DNA of 64,000 nt from Thiothrix subterranea. Lineage in GTDB: Bacteria > Pseudomonadota > Gammaproteobacteria > Thiotrichales > Thiotrichaceae. The notes beneath the pieces are model-generated. The model made no database searches, was not told the origin of the DNA, and saw nothing but the letters and a program-made list of their open reading frames with translations. Numbering within the stretch: the stretch's first letter is position 1; each line of letters begins with the position of its first letter. The position numbers and the translations under genes were made by a program. Of this stretch, positions 38,129 through 47,397 are shown piece after piece. The stretch covers positions 248,001 to 312,000 of the forward strand of contig NZ_CP053482.1 of NCBI RefSeq assembly GCF_016772315.1. Direction: 5' to 3'.

Positions 38129-39430
38129 ATGTACAGGGGTACAGTTTTTAGACGTCTAGGTGTTACTGCCTCGATGTTAATCGCACTGGCGTTGCCAATT
38201 TCTGCCATTGCCGCATCAACATCCGCAGAGGCTGTGAAACACTTTGCCAAGGCTACAACGCTGTTGGCACCCAGCACTAACCAGCAACCGGATGTTGCTA
38301 ATGGTCTAAAATCACTTGAAAGCGCGGCGGCTTTGGGCTATTCACCGGCGCTTTTCGAGCTTGCTAATTTCTACGAAAACGGCATCCATGTAAAGCAAGA
38401 CACCGCCAAAGCGGTTAGTTTTTACGAACAAGCGGCAACACTCGGTCATGTTGACGCACAATACAATTTAGGGCTGTTGTACTTACGCACGCTCAAAGAC
38501 ATCAATAAAGCGCGTGATTGGCTGGAACGTGCCGCTCAGCAACAGGATGCCGAAGCGCAATACAATCTCGCTTTGCTGCATGATTTCACCACAAGCGAAC
38601 ACGCTGACCCAGCAGAGGCAACTTTCTGGTATCAAAAAGCCGCGCAAAATCAACATACCAATGCCCAATTCGATTTGGGGGTACGTTACCTGCAAGGCAC
38701 GGCGTTACCACGAAACTTTACACAAGCGGCACATTGGTTTCGCAAAGCCGCCGAACAAGGTGATGCCGCCGCTGCGTTTAATCTGGGGCTAATGTACGAA
38801 GAAGGCAAAGGCTTAACCCAGAGCCTCAGCGATGCCATTCACTGGTATCGCAAAGCCGCAACACAAGGTGAAGCAGGCGCACAATATAACCTCGGCATCA
38901 AATACTTGACCGGACAAGGTATCACCCAAAATCGTGACACCGGCATTGATTGGATACGCAAAGCCGCCCACGGGGGCAATCCGGCAGCGCAATACACCCT
39001 AGGGTTTATGTATGGTTCAGACCTCCCCAAAGACACCGATATGGCGCTGCATTGGTATCGCCAAGCCGCCGCGCAAGGCTACACCGATGCACAACTCGGC
39101 TTAGCGATTATGTTTGCCAACGGCCAAGGCGTCAAAACCGACTTAGCCGAAGCACACCAATGGTTTAATAAAGCCGCCGAAGCCGGTAATGCCAGCGCCC
39201 AGTTCAATTTAGGCACGTACACAGCGCACGGCATTGGCACTGCCAAAGACCTTCCCACGGCAGCTTTTTGGCTATCACGTGCCGCCGCCCAAGATCATGC
39301 CGGTGCAATGGCTAACCGCGATTATGTCTTGCAACGCCTCACTCAGCAGGAACGTGACGAATTAGCCCATCGCCTCAAAACTGCCACAGAAGCTATACAG
39401 GTTCAGGACAAACACGCCGCCATCCGCTAG
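38129..39430 (+). CDS. Secreted Sel1-repeat protein
   Basis: A 433-residue protein with a signal peptide (FRRLGVTASMLIALALPISA, cleavage near residue 28). About nine Sel1/TPR-like repeats of 36 residues follow, recognised by A(A/E)xFNLGxxYxxGxG...A..W(Y/F)xKAAxQG patterns (for example DAAAAFNLGLMYEEGKGLTQ). Such alpha-solenoids mediate protein-protein contacts and are common in signalling and secretion. No partner is evident. It lies 34 bp upstream of mfd. Confidence 0.85.
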   Translation: MYRGTVFRRLGVTASMLIALALPISAIAASTSAEAVKHFAKATTLLAPSTNQQPDVANGLKSLESAAALGYSPALFELANFYENGIHVKQDTAKAVSFYEQAATLGHVDAQYNLGLLYLRTLKDINKARDWLERAAQQQDAEAQYNLALLHDFTTSEHADPAEATFWYQKAAQNQHTNAQFDLGVRYLQGTALPRNFTQAAHWFRKAAEQGDAAAAFNLGLMYEEGKGLTQSLSDAIHWYRKAATQGEAGAQYNLGIKYLTGQGITQNRDTGIDWIRKAAHGGNPAAQYTLGFMYGSDLPKDTDMALHWYRQAAAQGYTDAQLGLAIMFANGQGVKTDLAEAHQWFNKAAEAGNASAQFNLGTYTAHGIGTAKDLPTAAFWLSRAAAQDHAGAMANRDYVLQRLTQQERDELAHRLKTATEAIQVQDKHAAIR

Positions 39431-39464
39431 AATCCGGGGCTTTCCAGAATAAAAGCCCGAATTC

Positions 39465-42400
39465 ATGCCTGCATTGCTCAAGCCCCAATTCCCCGCCGCT
39501 CCCAACGGTCACGTCCGCTGGGGGCAATTGTATGGCGCATCCCTCGACTGGCTGATCGCCCAATCTGCGCAAGGGTTTGACGGTTTACTGCTGCTGGCAG
39601 TGCCGGATGTGCATACCGCCTATCAGATGGAATCCGCGCTGCAATTTTTCTCCCCGGAAATCCCGCGTCACATTTTTCCCGATTGGGAAACCCTGCCCTA
39701 CGACGTGTTTTCGCCGCACGAAGACATTATTTCCGAACGATTGAAAACGCTGGCGACGCTGCAAAACCTGAAGCGCGGCATCCTGCTCGTGCCCGCCACC
39801 ACGCTGCTGCATCGGCTTGCCCCCACCAGTTACGTACACGGGCATACCTTCGTAGTGCGCAAAGGTTCGCCGCTCAATATCGACAAATTGCGCAAGCAAC
39901 TCGAAGAAGCAGGCTACCGCAATGTTAGCCAAGTGATGGCGCATGGCGAATACGCGACGCGGGGTTCGCTGGTCGATTTGTTCCCAATGGGCAGCCATAC
40001 GCCTTACCGGATTGATTTGTTTGATGAAGAAATTGATTCGATCCGCACCTTCAACCCGGAAACGCAGCGGACAGATGTGGTGGTGGATAGCATCGAGTTG
40101 CTGCCTGCACGGGAATTTCCGCTGGATGAAGCGGGGATTCGTACTTTTCGCCAAAATTATCGGGCGCAAGTTGAGGGGGATTTGACCCGTAGCCGCATTT
40201 ACGAGGGCGTGAGTCAGGGCAAGCCGCCAGCGGGGATTGAGTATTACTTGCCACTGTTTTTTGAGCATACTGCGACGCTGTTTGATTACTTGCCGAAAAA
40301 GACGCTGCTGGTACTCGCTGAGGGCGTGGATGCGGCGGTTAAGCAGTTTTGGGAGACGGTGGAGTATCGGTATGAGCAGCGGCGGCATGATGTGGAAAGA
40401 CCGTTGCTTGCGCCGGAGAAGTTGTTTTTGACGGCGGCGATGCTGCAAAGCTGGGTGGGGGATTATCCACGGATTGAGGTGCAGCGGTTTAAAGAAATTG
40501 AGAAGGGAAAAGAGGGCGACCACCGGTCGCCCCTACACCCCGTAGGGGCGACCGGTGGTCGCCCTTCTTCCGACAACACCATTAATTACCCCATCGCCGC
40601 CCTGCCCTCGCTGCTCATCCACGCTCGCCAAGAACAGCCCCTATTCCTGCTGTTCAACTTCCTTAAAGACCTGCAAGGACGTGTACTGTTCACCGCCGAA
40701 TCTGCCGGGCGGCGCGAGGCCTTCCTCACCCTGCTGAAAGACAATGGCATTGTGGTCAAAACGCTGGAAACATGGCAGGATTTCCTCGGTAGCAAAGCGG
40801 AAATGGCAGTCACGGTCGCACCGCTGGAAAACGGTTTCTGGCTGCCCGATGCGAAGATTGCGGTCATTCCCGAAAACCTGTTGCACGGGGTGCAAATCCA
40901 GCAGCAACGCCGTCGCCGCAAAGCCACCCGCGATGCCGATGCCATCATCCGCAACCTGACCGACCTCAACGAAGGCGCACCCGTAGTCCACGAGGAACAC
41001 GGGGTCGGGCGCTATCTGGGGCTGGAAACGGTCACTGCGGGCGGGGTGACGGCGGAATATTTGCTGATCGAATACGCCAACCACGACAAGCTGTACGTCC
41101 CCGTTGCCGCGCTGCATCTGGTCAGCCGTTACACCGGGGCAGACCCGGAACACGCGCCCTTGCACCGCCTCGGCAACGAGCAGTGGGACAAGGCGCGACA
41201 AAAAGCGGCGGAAAAAGCGCGGGATGTGGCGGCGGAATTGCTCGACATCCACGCCCGTCGCGCCGCGCAGCAGGGGCATAGCTTCCCGTTTGACGACAAC
41301 GATTACCGCCTGTTTGCGGGCGCGTTCCCGTTTGAGGAAACGCCAGATCAGGCACTGGCGATTGAAAACGTGATCAAGGACATGCGTTCCGCGCAGCCAA
41401 TGGATCGGGTGGTGTGCGGCGACGTGGGTTTCGGCAAGACCGAAGTGGCAATGCGGGCGGCGTTCGTGGCGGCGAATGCGGGCAAGCAGGTGGCAATGAT
41501 TGCGCCGACGACCTTGCTGGCGCAGCAGCATTTGAACAATTTCCGTGACCGTTTTGCGGACTGGCCGTTCAATATCGAATCGCTGTCACGCTTCAAGACC
41601 GGCAAGGAAACCAGCAAGGCACTGGAGGCACTCGCGTCCGGCAAGATCGACATTGTGATCGGTACGCACAAGCTGTTGCAGGACGATGTGCATTTCAAGC
41701 AACTGGGGCTGGTGATTATCGACGAGGAACACCGCTTCGGGGTGCGCGACAAGGAGCAGATGAAAAAGCTGCGTGCCAATGTCGATATGTTGACCATGAC
41801 CGCCACGCCGATTCCGCGCACCCTGAATATGTCGCTGTCGGGCTTGCGCGATTTGTCGATCATTGCCACCCCGCCGACGCAACGCCACGCGATCAAAACC
41901 TTTGTGTGCGAGTGGAACAAGACCATCATTCAGGAGGCGTGTGCGCGGGAATTGTCACGCGGCGGGCAGGTGTACGTGCTGCACAATGAGGTCAAAACCA
42001 TCGACAAAGTGGAGCAGGAACTCAGCGCGATGTTGCCCGGTGTGACGGTGCGCCATGCCCACGGGCAGATGCGGGCGAATGAGCTGGAAAACATCATGAG
42101 CGATTTTTACCACCAGCGTTTCCAGATTCTGATTGCCACCACCATCATTGAAAGCGGCATTGACGTGCCGACCGCCAACACGATTTTGATCAACCGTGCC
42201 GACAAGCTGGGGCTGGCGCAGTTACACCAGTTGCGTGGGCGGGTCGGGCGTTCGCACCACCGCGCTTATGCCTACCTGATTGCGCCACCGAAATCCGCGC
42301 TCACGCCGGATGCGGTCAAGCGGCTGGAAGCGATTGAATCGCTGGAAGAACTGGGGGTCGGTTTCACGCTGGCGACGCACGATCTGGAGATTCGCGGCGC

Positions 42401-42968
42401 GGGCGAATTGCTCGGCGAAGGGCAAAGCGGGCAGATTCAGGAGATCGGTTTCAACCTCTACAACGACCTGCTAGAACGGGCGGTGAAGGCGTTGAAGTCG
42501 GGCAAAGTGCCGGAACTGAGCGCCACCAGCCGCCGCACCACGGTGGAATTGGGTGCGCCTGCGCTGATCCCCGACGATTATTTGCCGGATGTCCATGCGC
42601 GGCTGATCCTCTACAAACGCATTGCCAGCGCGGAATCGCAGGCAGCACTGGACGAATTGCGCGTGGAAATGATCGACCGCTTCGGGCTGTTGCCAGAGCC
42701 GACCAAGACGCTGTTCAGCGTCACACGGGTCAAACTGCTGGCGCAGGAACTGGGCATCCGCAAGCTGGATATGCACGTCAAAGGCGGGCGGATTATCTTT
42801 GACGACAAACCGAATATTGACCCGATGAAGGTGATTACGCTGATCCAGAAACGCCCGTGGGTGTTTAAGCTGGATGGGCAGGATAAGTTGCGGTTTGAGG
42901 TGGAATTGCCGACGGTGGAGGAGCGGGAGGAGTGGGTGGTTAAGTTGATGGGGGAGATTGGGGGATGA
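39465..42968 (+). CDS. mfd: Transcription-repair coupling factor Mfd (full length)
   Basis: A 1167-residue SF2 translocase that removes stalled RNA polymerase and recruits UvrA. The N-terminal UvrB-like domains cover about residues 1-340 and the RNAP-interacting domain about 500-570 (VVHEEHGVGRYLGLETVT). The motor has Walker A GDVGFGKTE (652-660), motif II DEEHRFG (753-759) and [11 protein letters not shown]. The TRG motif region has GRVGRSHHRAYAYL, and the C-terminal D7 domain ends GEIGG. Length is normal. A 51-bp perfect palindrome is inserted in frame near residues 350-367. It appears functional even though three partial copies of its 3' end lie downstream. uvrC is also in the window, about 38 kb away. 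Confidence 0.96.
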   Translation: MPALLKPQFPAAPNGHVRWGQLYGASLDWLIAQSAQGFDGLLLLAVPDVHTAYQMESALQFFSPEIPRHIFPDWETLPYDVFSPHEDIISERLKTLATLQNLKRGILLVPATTLLHRLAPTSYVHGHTFVVRKGSPLNIDKLRKQLEEAGYRNVSQVMAHGEYATRGSLVDLFPMGSHTPYRIDLFDEEIDSIRTFNPETQRTDVVVDSIELLPAREFPLDEAGIRTFRQNYRAQVEGDLTRSRIYEGVSQGKPPAGIEYYLPLFFEHTATLFDYLPKKTLLVLAEGVDAAVKQFWETVEYRYEQRRHDVERPLLAPEKLFLTAAMLQSWVGDYPRIEVQRFKEIEKGKEGDHRSPLHPVGATGGRPSSDNTINYPIAALPSLLIHARQEQPLFLLFNFLKDLQGRVLFTAESAGRREAFLTLLKDNGIVVKTLETWQDFLGSKAEMAVTVAPLENGFWLPDAKIAVIPENLLHGVQIQQQRRRRKATRDADAIIRNLTDLNEGAPVVHEEHGVGRYLGLETVTAGGVTAEYLLIEYANHDKLYVPVAALHLVSRYTGADPEHAPLHRLGNEQWDKARQKAAEKARDVAAELLDIHARRAAQQGHSFPFDDNDYRLFAGAFPFEETPDQALAIENVIKDMRSAQPMDRVVCGDVGFGKTEVAMRAAFVAANAGKQVAMIAPTTLLAQQHLNNFRDRFADWPFNIESLSRFKTGKETSKALEALASGKIDIVIGTHKLLQDDVHFKQLGLVIIDEEHRFGVRDKEQMKKLRANVDMLTMTATPIPRTLNMSLSGLRDLSIIATPPTQRHAIKTFVCEWNKTIIQEACARELSRGGQVYVLHNEVKTIDKVEQELSAMLPGVTVRHAHGQMRANELENIMSDFYHQRFQILIATTIIESGIDVPTANTILINRADKLGLAQLHQLRGRVGRSHHRAYAYLIAPPKSALTPDAVKRLEAIESLEELGVGFTLATHDLEIRGAGELLGEGQSGQIQEIGFNLYNDLLERAVKALKSGKVPELSATSRRTTVELGAPALIPDDYLPDVHARLILYKRIASAESQAALDELRVEMIDRFGLLPEPTKTLFSVTRVKLLAQELGIRKLDMHVKGGRIIFDDKPNIDPMKVITLIQKRPWVFKLDGQDKLRFEVELPTVEEREEWVVKLMGEIGG
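40514..40564. repeat. REP-like palindromic element inside mfd
   Basis: Two perfectly complementary 23-bp arms separated by ACCCC. The arms contain GTAGGGGCGACC and its complement. It is read in frame through mfd, adding residues such as GDHRSPLHPVGATGGRP that do not look like Mfd. The core GTAGGGGCGA also occurs in a second palindrome at 52879-52906. Confidence 0.88.
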
Positions 42969-42969
42969 T

Positions 42970-44268
42970 TTATATCCATGAACGTTTGGGGCGATGCAAA
43001 CTGGAGACAATATCCCTAGCTAACACACTAGCCTCTTCCACCGTCAAATTACCAAGGCTAATACGGATAGCAGGCGGCGATTGAAGCCGAAATGGATGAC
43101 CGGCCTGCACTCCCCAGCCCTTCGCTGCTAATGCCTGCAACGTCGATGCTTCATCGACTACAGGTAGCCAGACATGCAATCCTTCCCCTGTAATGGGAAT
43201 ATCTAACCCCAAATCAGCCAAGCCATGAACCAGTGCCGCCCGACGCGCAGCATAGCTTTGTTGGGCATAACTTAGGACTTTATTTTGCTCGCTTTCCAAC
43301 CATAAATGAGCCGCCAACTTTTGTAACAGCAGGCTAACCCACCGTGGCCCCAACGATTGTTGCCGCCTCATATCCGCTACAATAGCCGCCGAACCACTCA
43401 CGACAGCAACCCGCAAATCAGGCCCTAAAAATTTGCTCACGGAAAGAATATAAAGCCAGTTGGCTGGCAAATTCAGCTTTGGTAAAGACTGATCTGCAAT
43501 CGGTCCCCAATAGCCATCCAAAATAAATAAAGTATGAGGTTGTTGTTGCATCAGAGCTGCCATTGCATTCAACCGTTCCTCGCTCAAGGTTGCCCCTGTC
43601 GGATTATGGGCGCGAAGCGTCAAAATCATTGCCATCACCTGCTTGTCAGGTTTAGGTACAAGACAGCCGTGTGCATCCATTGGTAACGGTACAGGCTTGA
43701 TACGCAAACTTGCCAATAATGCTAACAATGGTGGCCAGCATGGGTCTTCCACCCATACACGCGCCCCTGGTGTTACGCGCAATCGTAGTGCAATGGCAAT
43801 AGCTTCCAATGTTCCAGAAAATACCCCCATCTCCGCAGAGGGAAGATGTTCTTTTGTCAACCAATGACGAGCAACATCCAGCAAACAGGAAGCATCACCG
43901 CTGGCATCATAACCTGTCAGTGACCCTTGCCTTGCCAACCACGCTGCATTGAGTGGCGGCAGAAGATTACCATCGACATTACCACTGGCTAAATCAATCA
44001 ACCCTGCGGGTAGTTCCGTCAGCATATCGCCGTGGCTCGGTGGTAAAGCTACCGTCGTACCCCGTCGCCCGTCAGAAACAACCAAACCTGCATCCCGTAA
44101 CTTGGCATACGCTGTAGCGACTGTATTCGGGCTAACACCAATCTGCTGCGCAAGCTCACGGATGGCAGGCAGCGATTCACCGGGCTTTAGCACCCCTAAA
44201 CGAATTTGTTCTTCCAAACTGACAATAATCTCGACAGCGTTGGATGCCTTGATGTAATATGTATTCAT
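42970..44268 (-). CDS. MocR-type regulator: GntR HTH fused to aminotransferase
   Basis: A 432-residue protein. The N-terminal GntR winged helix covers about residues 1-75 (QIRLGVLKPGESLPAIREL followed by AQQIGVSPNTVATAYAKL). The rest is a fold-type I aminotransferase domain with VWVEDPCWPPLLALL, ILTLRAHNPTGATLSEERLNAM and the PLP-Lys motif LSVSKFLGPDLRVAVVSG. MocR proteins sense amino acids or PLP-linked ligands and regulate divergent genes. Here it is divergent from the amidotransferase gene, only 28 bp away, so it likely controls the following cluster. It starts 2 bp beyond the mfd stop, in opposite orientation. Confidence 0.88.
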   Translation of the reverse strand: MNTYYIKASNAVEIIVSLEEQIRLGVLKPGESLPAIRELAQQIGVSPNTVATAYAKLRDAGLVVSDGRRGTTVALPPSHGDMLTELPAGLIDLASGNVDGNLLPPLNAAWLARQGSLTGYDASGDASCLLDVARHWLTKEHLPSAEMGVFSGTLEAIAIALRLRVTPGARVWVEDPCWPPLLALLASLRIKPVPLPMDAHGCLVPKPDKQVMAMILTLRAHNPTGATLSEERLNAMAALMQQQPHTLFILDGYWGPIADQSLPKLNLPANWLYILSVSKFLGPDLRVAVVSGSAAIVADMRRQQSLGPRWVSLLLQKLAAHLWLESEQNKVLSYAQQSYAARRAALVHGLADLGLDIPITGEGLHVWLPVVDEASTLQALAAKGWGVQAGHPFRLQSPPAIRISLGNLTVEEASVLARDIVSSLHRPKRSWI

Positions 44269-44296
44269 TCATTAATTATATTGTATTGGTACAAAA

Positions 44297-45001
44297 ATGA
44301 AAACCCTTATTGCATTACGTCACGTACCTTTTGAAGATTTGGGTGTACTTGAGCCTCTATTGATTCGTAAAGGTTACAAAATCTACTACTACGACATGGG
44401 TGTGCATGAATTATGGACACTTGATCCCGATAACATTGATTTGCTGGTGGTGCTGGGTGCGCCCATTGGTGCTTATGATGAAAAGGCATACCCCTTTTTG
44501 CAGCAGGAGCTGGAACTCATCCAGCACCGTCTAGCTGCACAGAAACCGATACTCGGTATTTGTCTAGGGGCGCAACTGATGGCACGGGCATTAGGAGCTA
44601 CAGTGGCTAGTATGGGTCACAAAGAAATCGGCTTTGCTCCTTTGCAACTAACCGAAGCGGGCAAAGCGTCAGTCCTTGCTGAACTCACACCCGATGTACA
44701 CGTTTTGCATTGGCATGGTGATCAATTTGATATGCCAGCAGGTACTGAAAGTTTGGCAACAACTAACCTTTGTCCCCATCAAGCATTTGCTTTGGGCGAT
44801 TATGCACTTGGCTTACAATTCCACCTTGAGGTTGATACCAAACGCCTCGAACAATGGCTGATAGGCCATGCACTTGAATTAAGCCTTGCTGGTATTGATC
44901 CCAACACTATCCGTACACAATCCAATCAGTTTAAAGTCACATTACAACACGCCGCTGAAACTGTGTTTGGGCGTTGGCTGGATAGATTGGAGTTGTTGTG
45001 A
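44297..45001 (+). CDS. Class I glutamine amidotransferase-like protein
   Basis: A 234-residue GATase1-fold protein with the nucleophile elbow ILGICLGAQLMARALG (Cys89) and the catalytic His/Glu in LGLQFHLEVD. It resembles stand-alone GMP-synthase-like amidotransferases annotated as glutamine amidotransferases. These may release ammonia or hydrolyse gamma-glutamyl amides. It is the first gene of the presumed MocR-controlled operon and overlaps the MOSC gene by 4 bp (GTGA), so translation is coupled. Confidence 0.8.
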   Translation: MKTLIALRHVPFEDLGVLEPLLIRKGYKIYYYDMGVHELWTLDPDNIDLLVVLGAPIGAYDEKAYPFLQQELELIQHRLAAQKPILGICLGAQLMARALGATVASMGHKEIGFAPLQLTEAGKASVLAELTPDVHVLHWHGDQFDMPAGTESLATTNLCPHQAFALGDYALGLQFHLEVDTKRLEQWLIGHALELSLAGIDPNTIRTQSNQFKVTLQHAAETVFGRWLDRLELL

Positions 45002-45696
45002 AACAAAACTCATTGGGTATTGTTGAGTCAGTGCTAACGGGAAAAGCAAAACCTTACACACGACCGGGTACTTACAGTGCGATTGATAAGCAAGCTGTTT
45101 ATTCAACCGTTTCAGTAAATGCTAATGGACTTGAAGGTGATGAACAAGGTGACTTGCGAGTACATGGAGGTGCAGATAAGGCCGTACACTTTTACGCACT
45201 TGAACATTACCCTAAGTGGATTGAAGAATTAGGTATGCTTCCTGCACTCATTAAGGCGGGTGCTTTCGGTGAAAACATTAGGACAAAGGGCATAACTGAA
45301 TCCACTATTTGTTTAGGTGATCAGCTTTGTGTAGGCAGTGTATTAATGGAAGTTTCGCAAGCACGCCAACCTTGCTGGAAGCTCAATGACAGATTCGGCG
45401 TACCTGATATGGCACGACGACTACAGTCGAGTTTACGCACGGGTTGGTATTGCCGCGTGTTACAGGCAGGGATACTCAAAGCAAGTGATACTATTGATCT
45501 GGTAAATCGTCCCTATCCAGAGTGGACATTAGCCCGTTTGATGGAGTTTTTCTACAAGAATCCGTTGCATTACCCCTCTCTTGAACAAATGCTACATTTG
45601 CCATTAGTAAAGTCTTGGAAGCGGACAATAGAAAACCGTTTGCAATGTGGTGAAATTGAAAATTGGGACTCCCGTATAGATGGCCCAAAACAATAA
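44998..45696 (+). CDS. MOSC-domain protein (YiiM-like)
   Basis: A 232-residue MOSC protein starting at GTG. Conserved features are GLEGDEQGDLRVHGGADKAVHFYALEHYP, AFGENIRTKGI and QARQPCWKLNDRFG with the molybdenum-ligand Cys. The C-terminal 3-alpha extension (NPLHYPSLEQMLHLPLVKSW) is as in YiiM. YiiM/YcbX-type MOSC proteins use molybdenum cofactor to reduce N-hydroxylated compounds such as 6-hydroxylaminopurine. Next to two predicted N-oxygenases this suggests a detoxification or back-reduction step; that link is inference. Confidence 0.83.
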   Translation: MKQNSLGIVESVLTGKAKPYTRPGTYSAIDKQAVYSTVSVNANGLEGDEQGDLRVHGGADKAVHFYALEHYPKWIEELGMLPALIKAGAFGENIRTKGITESTICLGDQLCVGSVLMEVSQARQPCWKLNDRFGVPDMARRLQSSLRTGWYCRVLQAGILKASDTIDLVNRPYPEWTLARLMEFFYKNPLHYPSLEQMLHLPLVKSWKRTIENRLQCGEIENWDSRIDGPKQ

Positions 45697-45713
45697 GGTA
45701 GGAAAGCTAAACA

Positions 45714-45938
45714 ATGGTAAAACACTATCGACTGATAGTTTCGTATAACGCACGGGCATGGTGTCATATTGATATTAATGTGCCGTGGACAGATGAGGCA
45801 TTAGAGGATATACAAAATCGTTTCCCCTCTGATGCTGGTTATCATATTGAGGTTCTAGTCGCAACTGATGAACACCGTATTGTTGAGTATACTTCTCAAG
45901 GTTCGCGTTTATTGATGAGCGAGCCTATTTTTTGTTAA
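45714..45938 (+). CDS. Small protein of unknown function
   Basis: A 74-residue soluble protein (MVKHYRLIVSYNARAWCHID ... SRLLMSEPIFC), 17 bp after the MOSC gene. It is predicted alpha/beta and mildly acidic, with two cysteines, one at the very end. I do not recognise a family. Its position between MOSC and the split diiron oxygenase suggests it belongs to the same operon. Confidence 0.55.
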   Translation: MVKHYRLIVSYNARAWCHIDINVPWTDEALEDIQNRFPSDAGYHIEVLVATDEHRIVEYTSQGSRLLMSEPIFC

Positions 45939-46035
45939 AAACCCATTTCAGATAAATTTAAATTTATTTTTTAAGAGAACCTAATATTTGATAGAGCAGA
46001 AATGATTTTCTAAAACATGATATGGAGTTAATTAA

Positions 46036-46449
46036 ATGATTAGTCAAAGCATGGAATTGCCAGAAAACCACACTGAACAATCGGATAATAATTGCATCTT
46101 AATTCTTGACAAACTGGGGAAATCATGGTCAAGTCGCGCCCAAGTCAAGAATGATGAAATTGAAGTTGATTTAATTTACAATCCTGATCACGATGACTTT
46201 ATTGATTCACTTTTACCCTTTCACGAACACCCACGTTACCTAGAAATTGATGACGAGACAAGAACGCTTATTCTCTCATCTGGGTGGATTGCATATAATG
46301 AAAAAACCATTGATATAGAAGCAAAAATAATATCTCCCGTTTGCAATCAACTCATCTATTCTGAATTACCCGGAACAAGTAACCATATAATAAGATGGTT
46401 AGCAGCAGAAACATTAGTTGATGAAGCATATCATATATTGATGGTATAG
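46036..46449 (+). pseudogene. N-terminal half of an AurF-like diiron N-oxygenase, interrupted
   Basis: 137 codons ending at a stop supplied by the inserted MITE. The sequence resembles the N-terminal half of p-aminobenzoate N-oxygenase AurF: LLPFHEHPRYLEIDDE, then AYNEKTIDIEAKII with a first iron-ligand Glu95, then LVDEAYHILMV with Glu130 and His133 (E-x2-H). The remaining ligands lie in the next open frame (46552-47121). AurF-family enzymes use a diiron centre to oxidise amines to hydroxylamine or nitro groups. Removing the 103-bp insert and one TA joins the two halves in frame (MV-LNT). Whether the two halves assemble as separate polypeptides is unknown. The ATG follows GGAG. Confidence 0.75.
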
Positions 46450-46549
46450 TCTTTTTTGGAGTGATGGCTACAATCTTGTATTTTACAATACATTGATATT
46501 AAAGAAATAATGTGGCTCTCGATTGTAGCTATCATTCACCAGGAGACTA
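46447..46549. mobile_element. 103-bp MITE (TA-flanked, Tc1/mariner-IS630 style) inside the diiron oxygenase gene
   Basis: Imperfect terminal inverted repeats of about 29 bp (22 of 29 positions match, both beginning TAGTCT and ending GCTACAATC) enclose about 45 bp with no coding capacity. It is flanked on both sides by the dinucleotide TA (46445-46446 and 46550-46551), the target duplication made by IS630/Tc1-mariner transposases. Removal restores a continuous reading frame. Confidence 0.8.
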
Positions 46550-46551
46550 TA

Positions 46552-47121
46552 TTGAATACTTGTTATACTTGCAGAAAACAGAGAGGACTTCTTGAATTAA
46601 AACTTCCAAGTTTTGACTTGGTAAATAATATTGAGAAAGAAGTTAGCAGATACTCTCATGATTGGCAGAAAAAACTAGTGAGACTAGCAGCCTGTGTTGT
46701 GTCAGAAGTTTTCATTAGTGACTACTTAAGTTTATTAGCAAATGCTGATGAAGTTCAACCAGTTAATAGAATTACAACAGATTATCATCGAAAAGATGAG
46801 TTGGCTCATAGCAGTATTTTTCGCAATCTCACAAAAGAAATATTTCATCACCTAAGTTACAAAGAAAAAACTTTCTTTTGCCAAGTATTACCATTGCCTG
46901 TTCATTGGTTTGCAAGTCAAGAATTTATTGTATGGGAGACAATACTTAACCAATTAAACTTTAAATATACGAATGAAGTGATTGGTGATTGCCGTGCAGA
47001 GTCAGAAATAAACTTAAATAGAATCGACTATTCCGAATTAATCCAACTCGCATCAGAAGTAGGAGTATTTGACATGATAGAAGGTAAAGAGTCTTTTGAG
47101 CGCCAAGGGTTATTATCTTAA
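46552..47121 (+). pseudogene. C-terminal half of the AurF-like diiron N-oxygenase
   Basis: About 189 codons from a TTG at 46552, with AGGAG (inside the MITE end) at ribosome-site distance, so the fragment may still be translated. It contains CVVSEVFISDYL (Glu52) and TTDYHRKDELAHSSIFRNL (His79, Glu83, His86, i.e. H-x3-E-x2-H). Together with the upstream half, all seven expected iron ligands of AurF-type enzymes are present. The combined length of about 328 residues matches AurF (336). The gene is AT-rich like its neighbours. Confidence 0.72.
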
Positions 47122-47185
47122 ATTTTCATGCTAGTACATAAAGTGGTTCTTTGAGATATTCGTGGTAGCAATGCATTTAAAAAAT

Positions 47186-47215
47186 GCTATTGATAACAGT
47201 TAAACCATCAATAGC
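47186..47215 (+). terminator. Hairpin downstream of the diiron oxygenase gene
   Basis: A 9-bp perfect stem (GCTATTGAT / ATCAATAGC) with a 12-base loop, followed by TTAAAATTCTTT. It is a plausible weak terminator, 65 bp after the stop codon. Confidence 0.45.
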
Positions 47216-47275
47216 TTAAAATTCTTTCTATTATTTTATAAACCATATGCTTTGATACTCTACCACGGGCATCTC

Positions 47276-47296
47276 TAAAGATCTGCAAGATCTTTA
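47276..47296 (+). terminator. Second hairpin in the 47122-47397 gap
   Basis: TAAAGATCT / AGATCTTTA with a 3-base loop, followed by ATTTTTAATC. It may be a terminator or an operator-like palindrome ahead of the rubredoxin reductase gene. Nothing else is recognisable in this 276-bp gap. Confidence 0.45.
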
Positions 47297-47397
47297 ATTT
47301 TTAATCAGGCATGACCCTCAAGCAAACAACTGATCCAAAGTTGCTGTATGCTATTAACTATAGCTGCCTCATTAAAGTAATCTAAGGAGTATATTTT

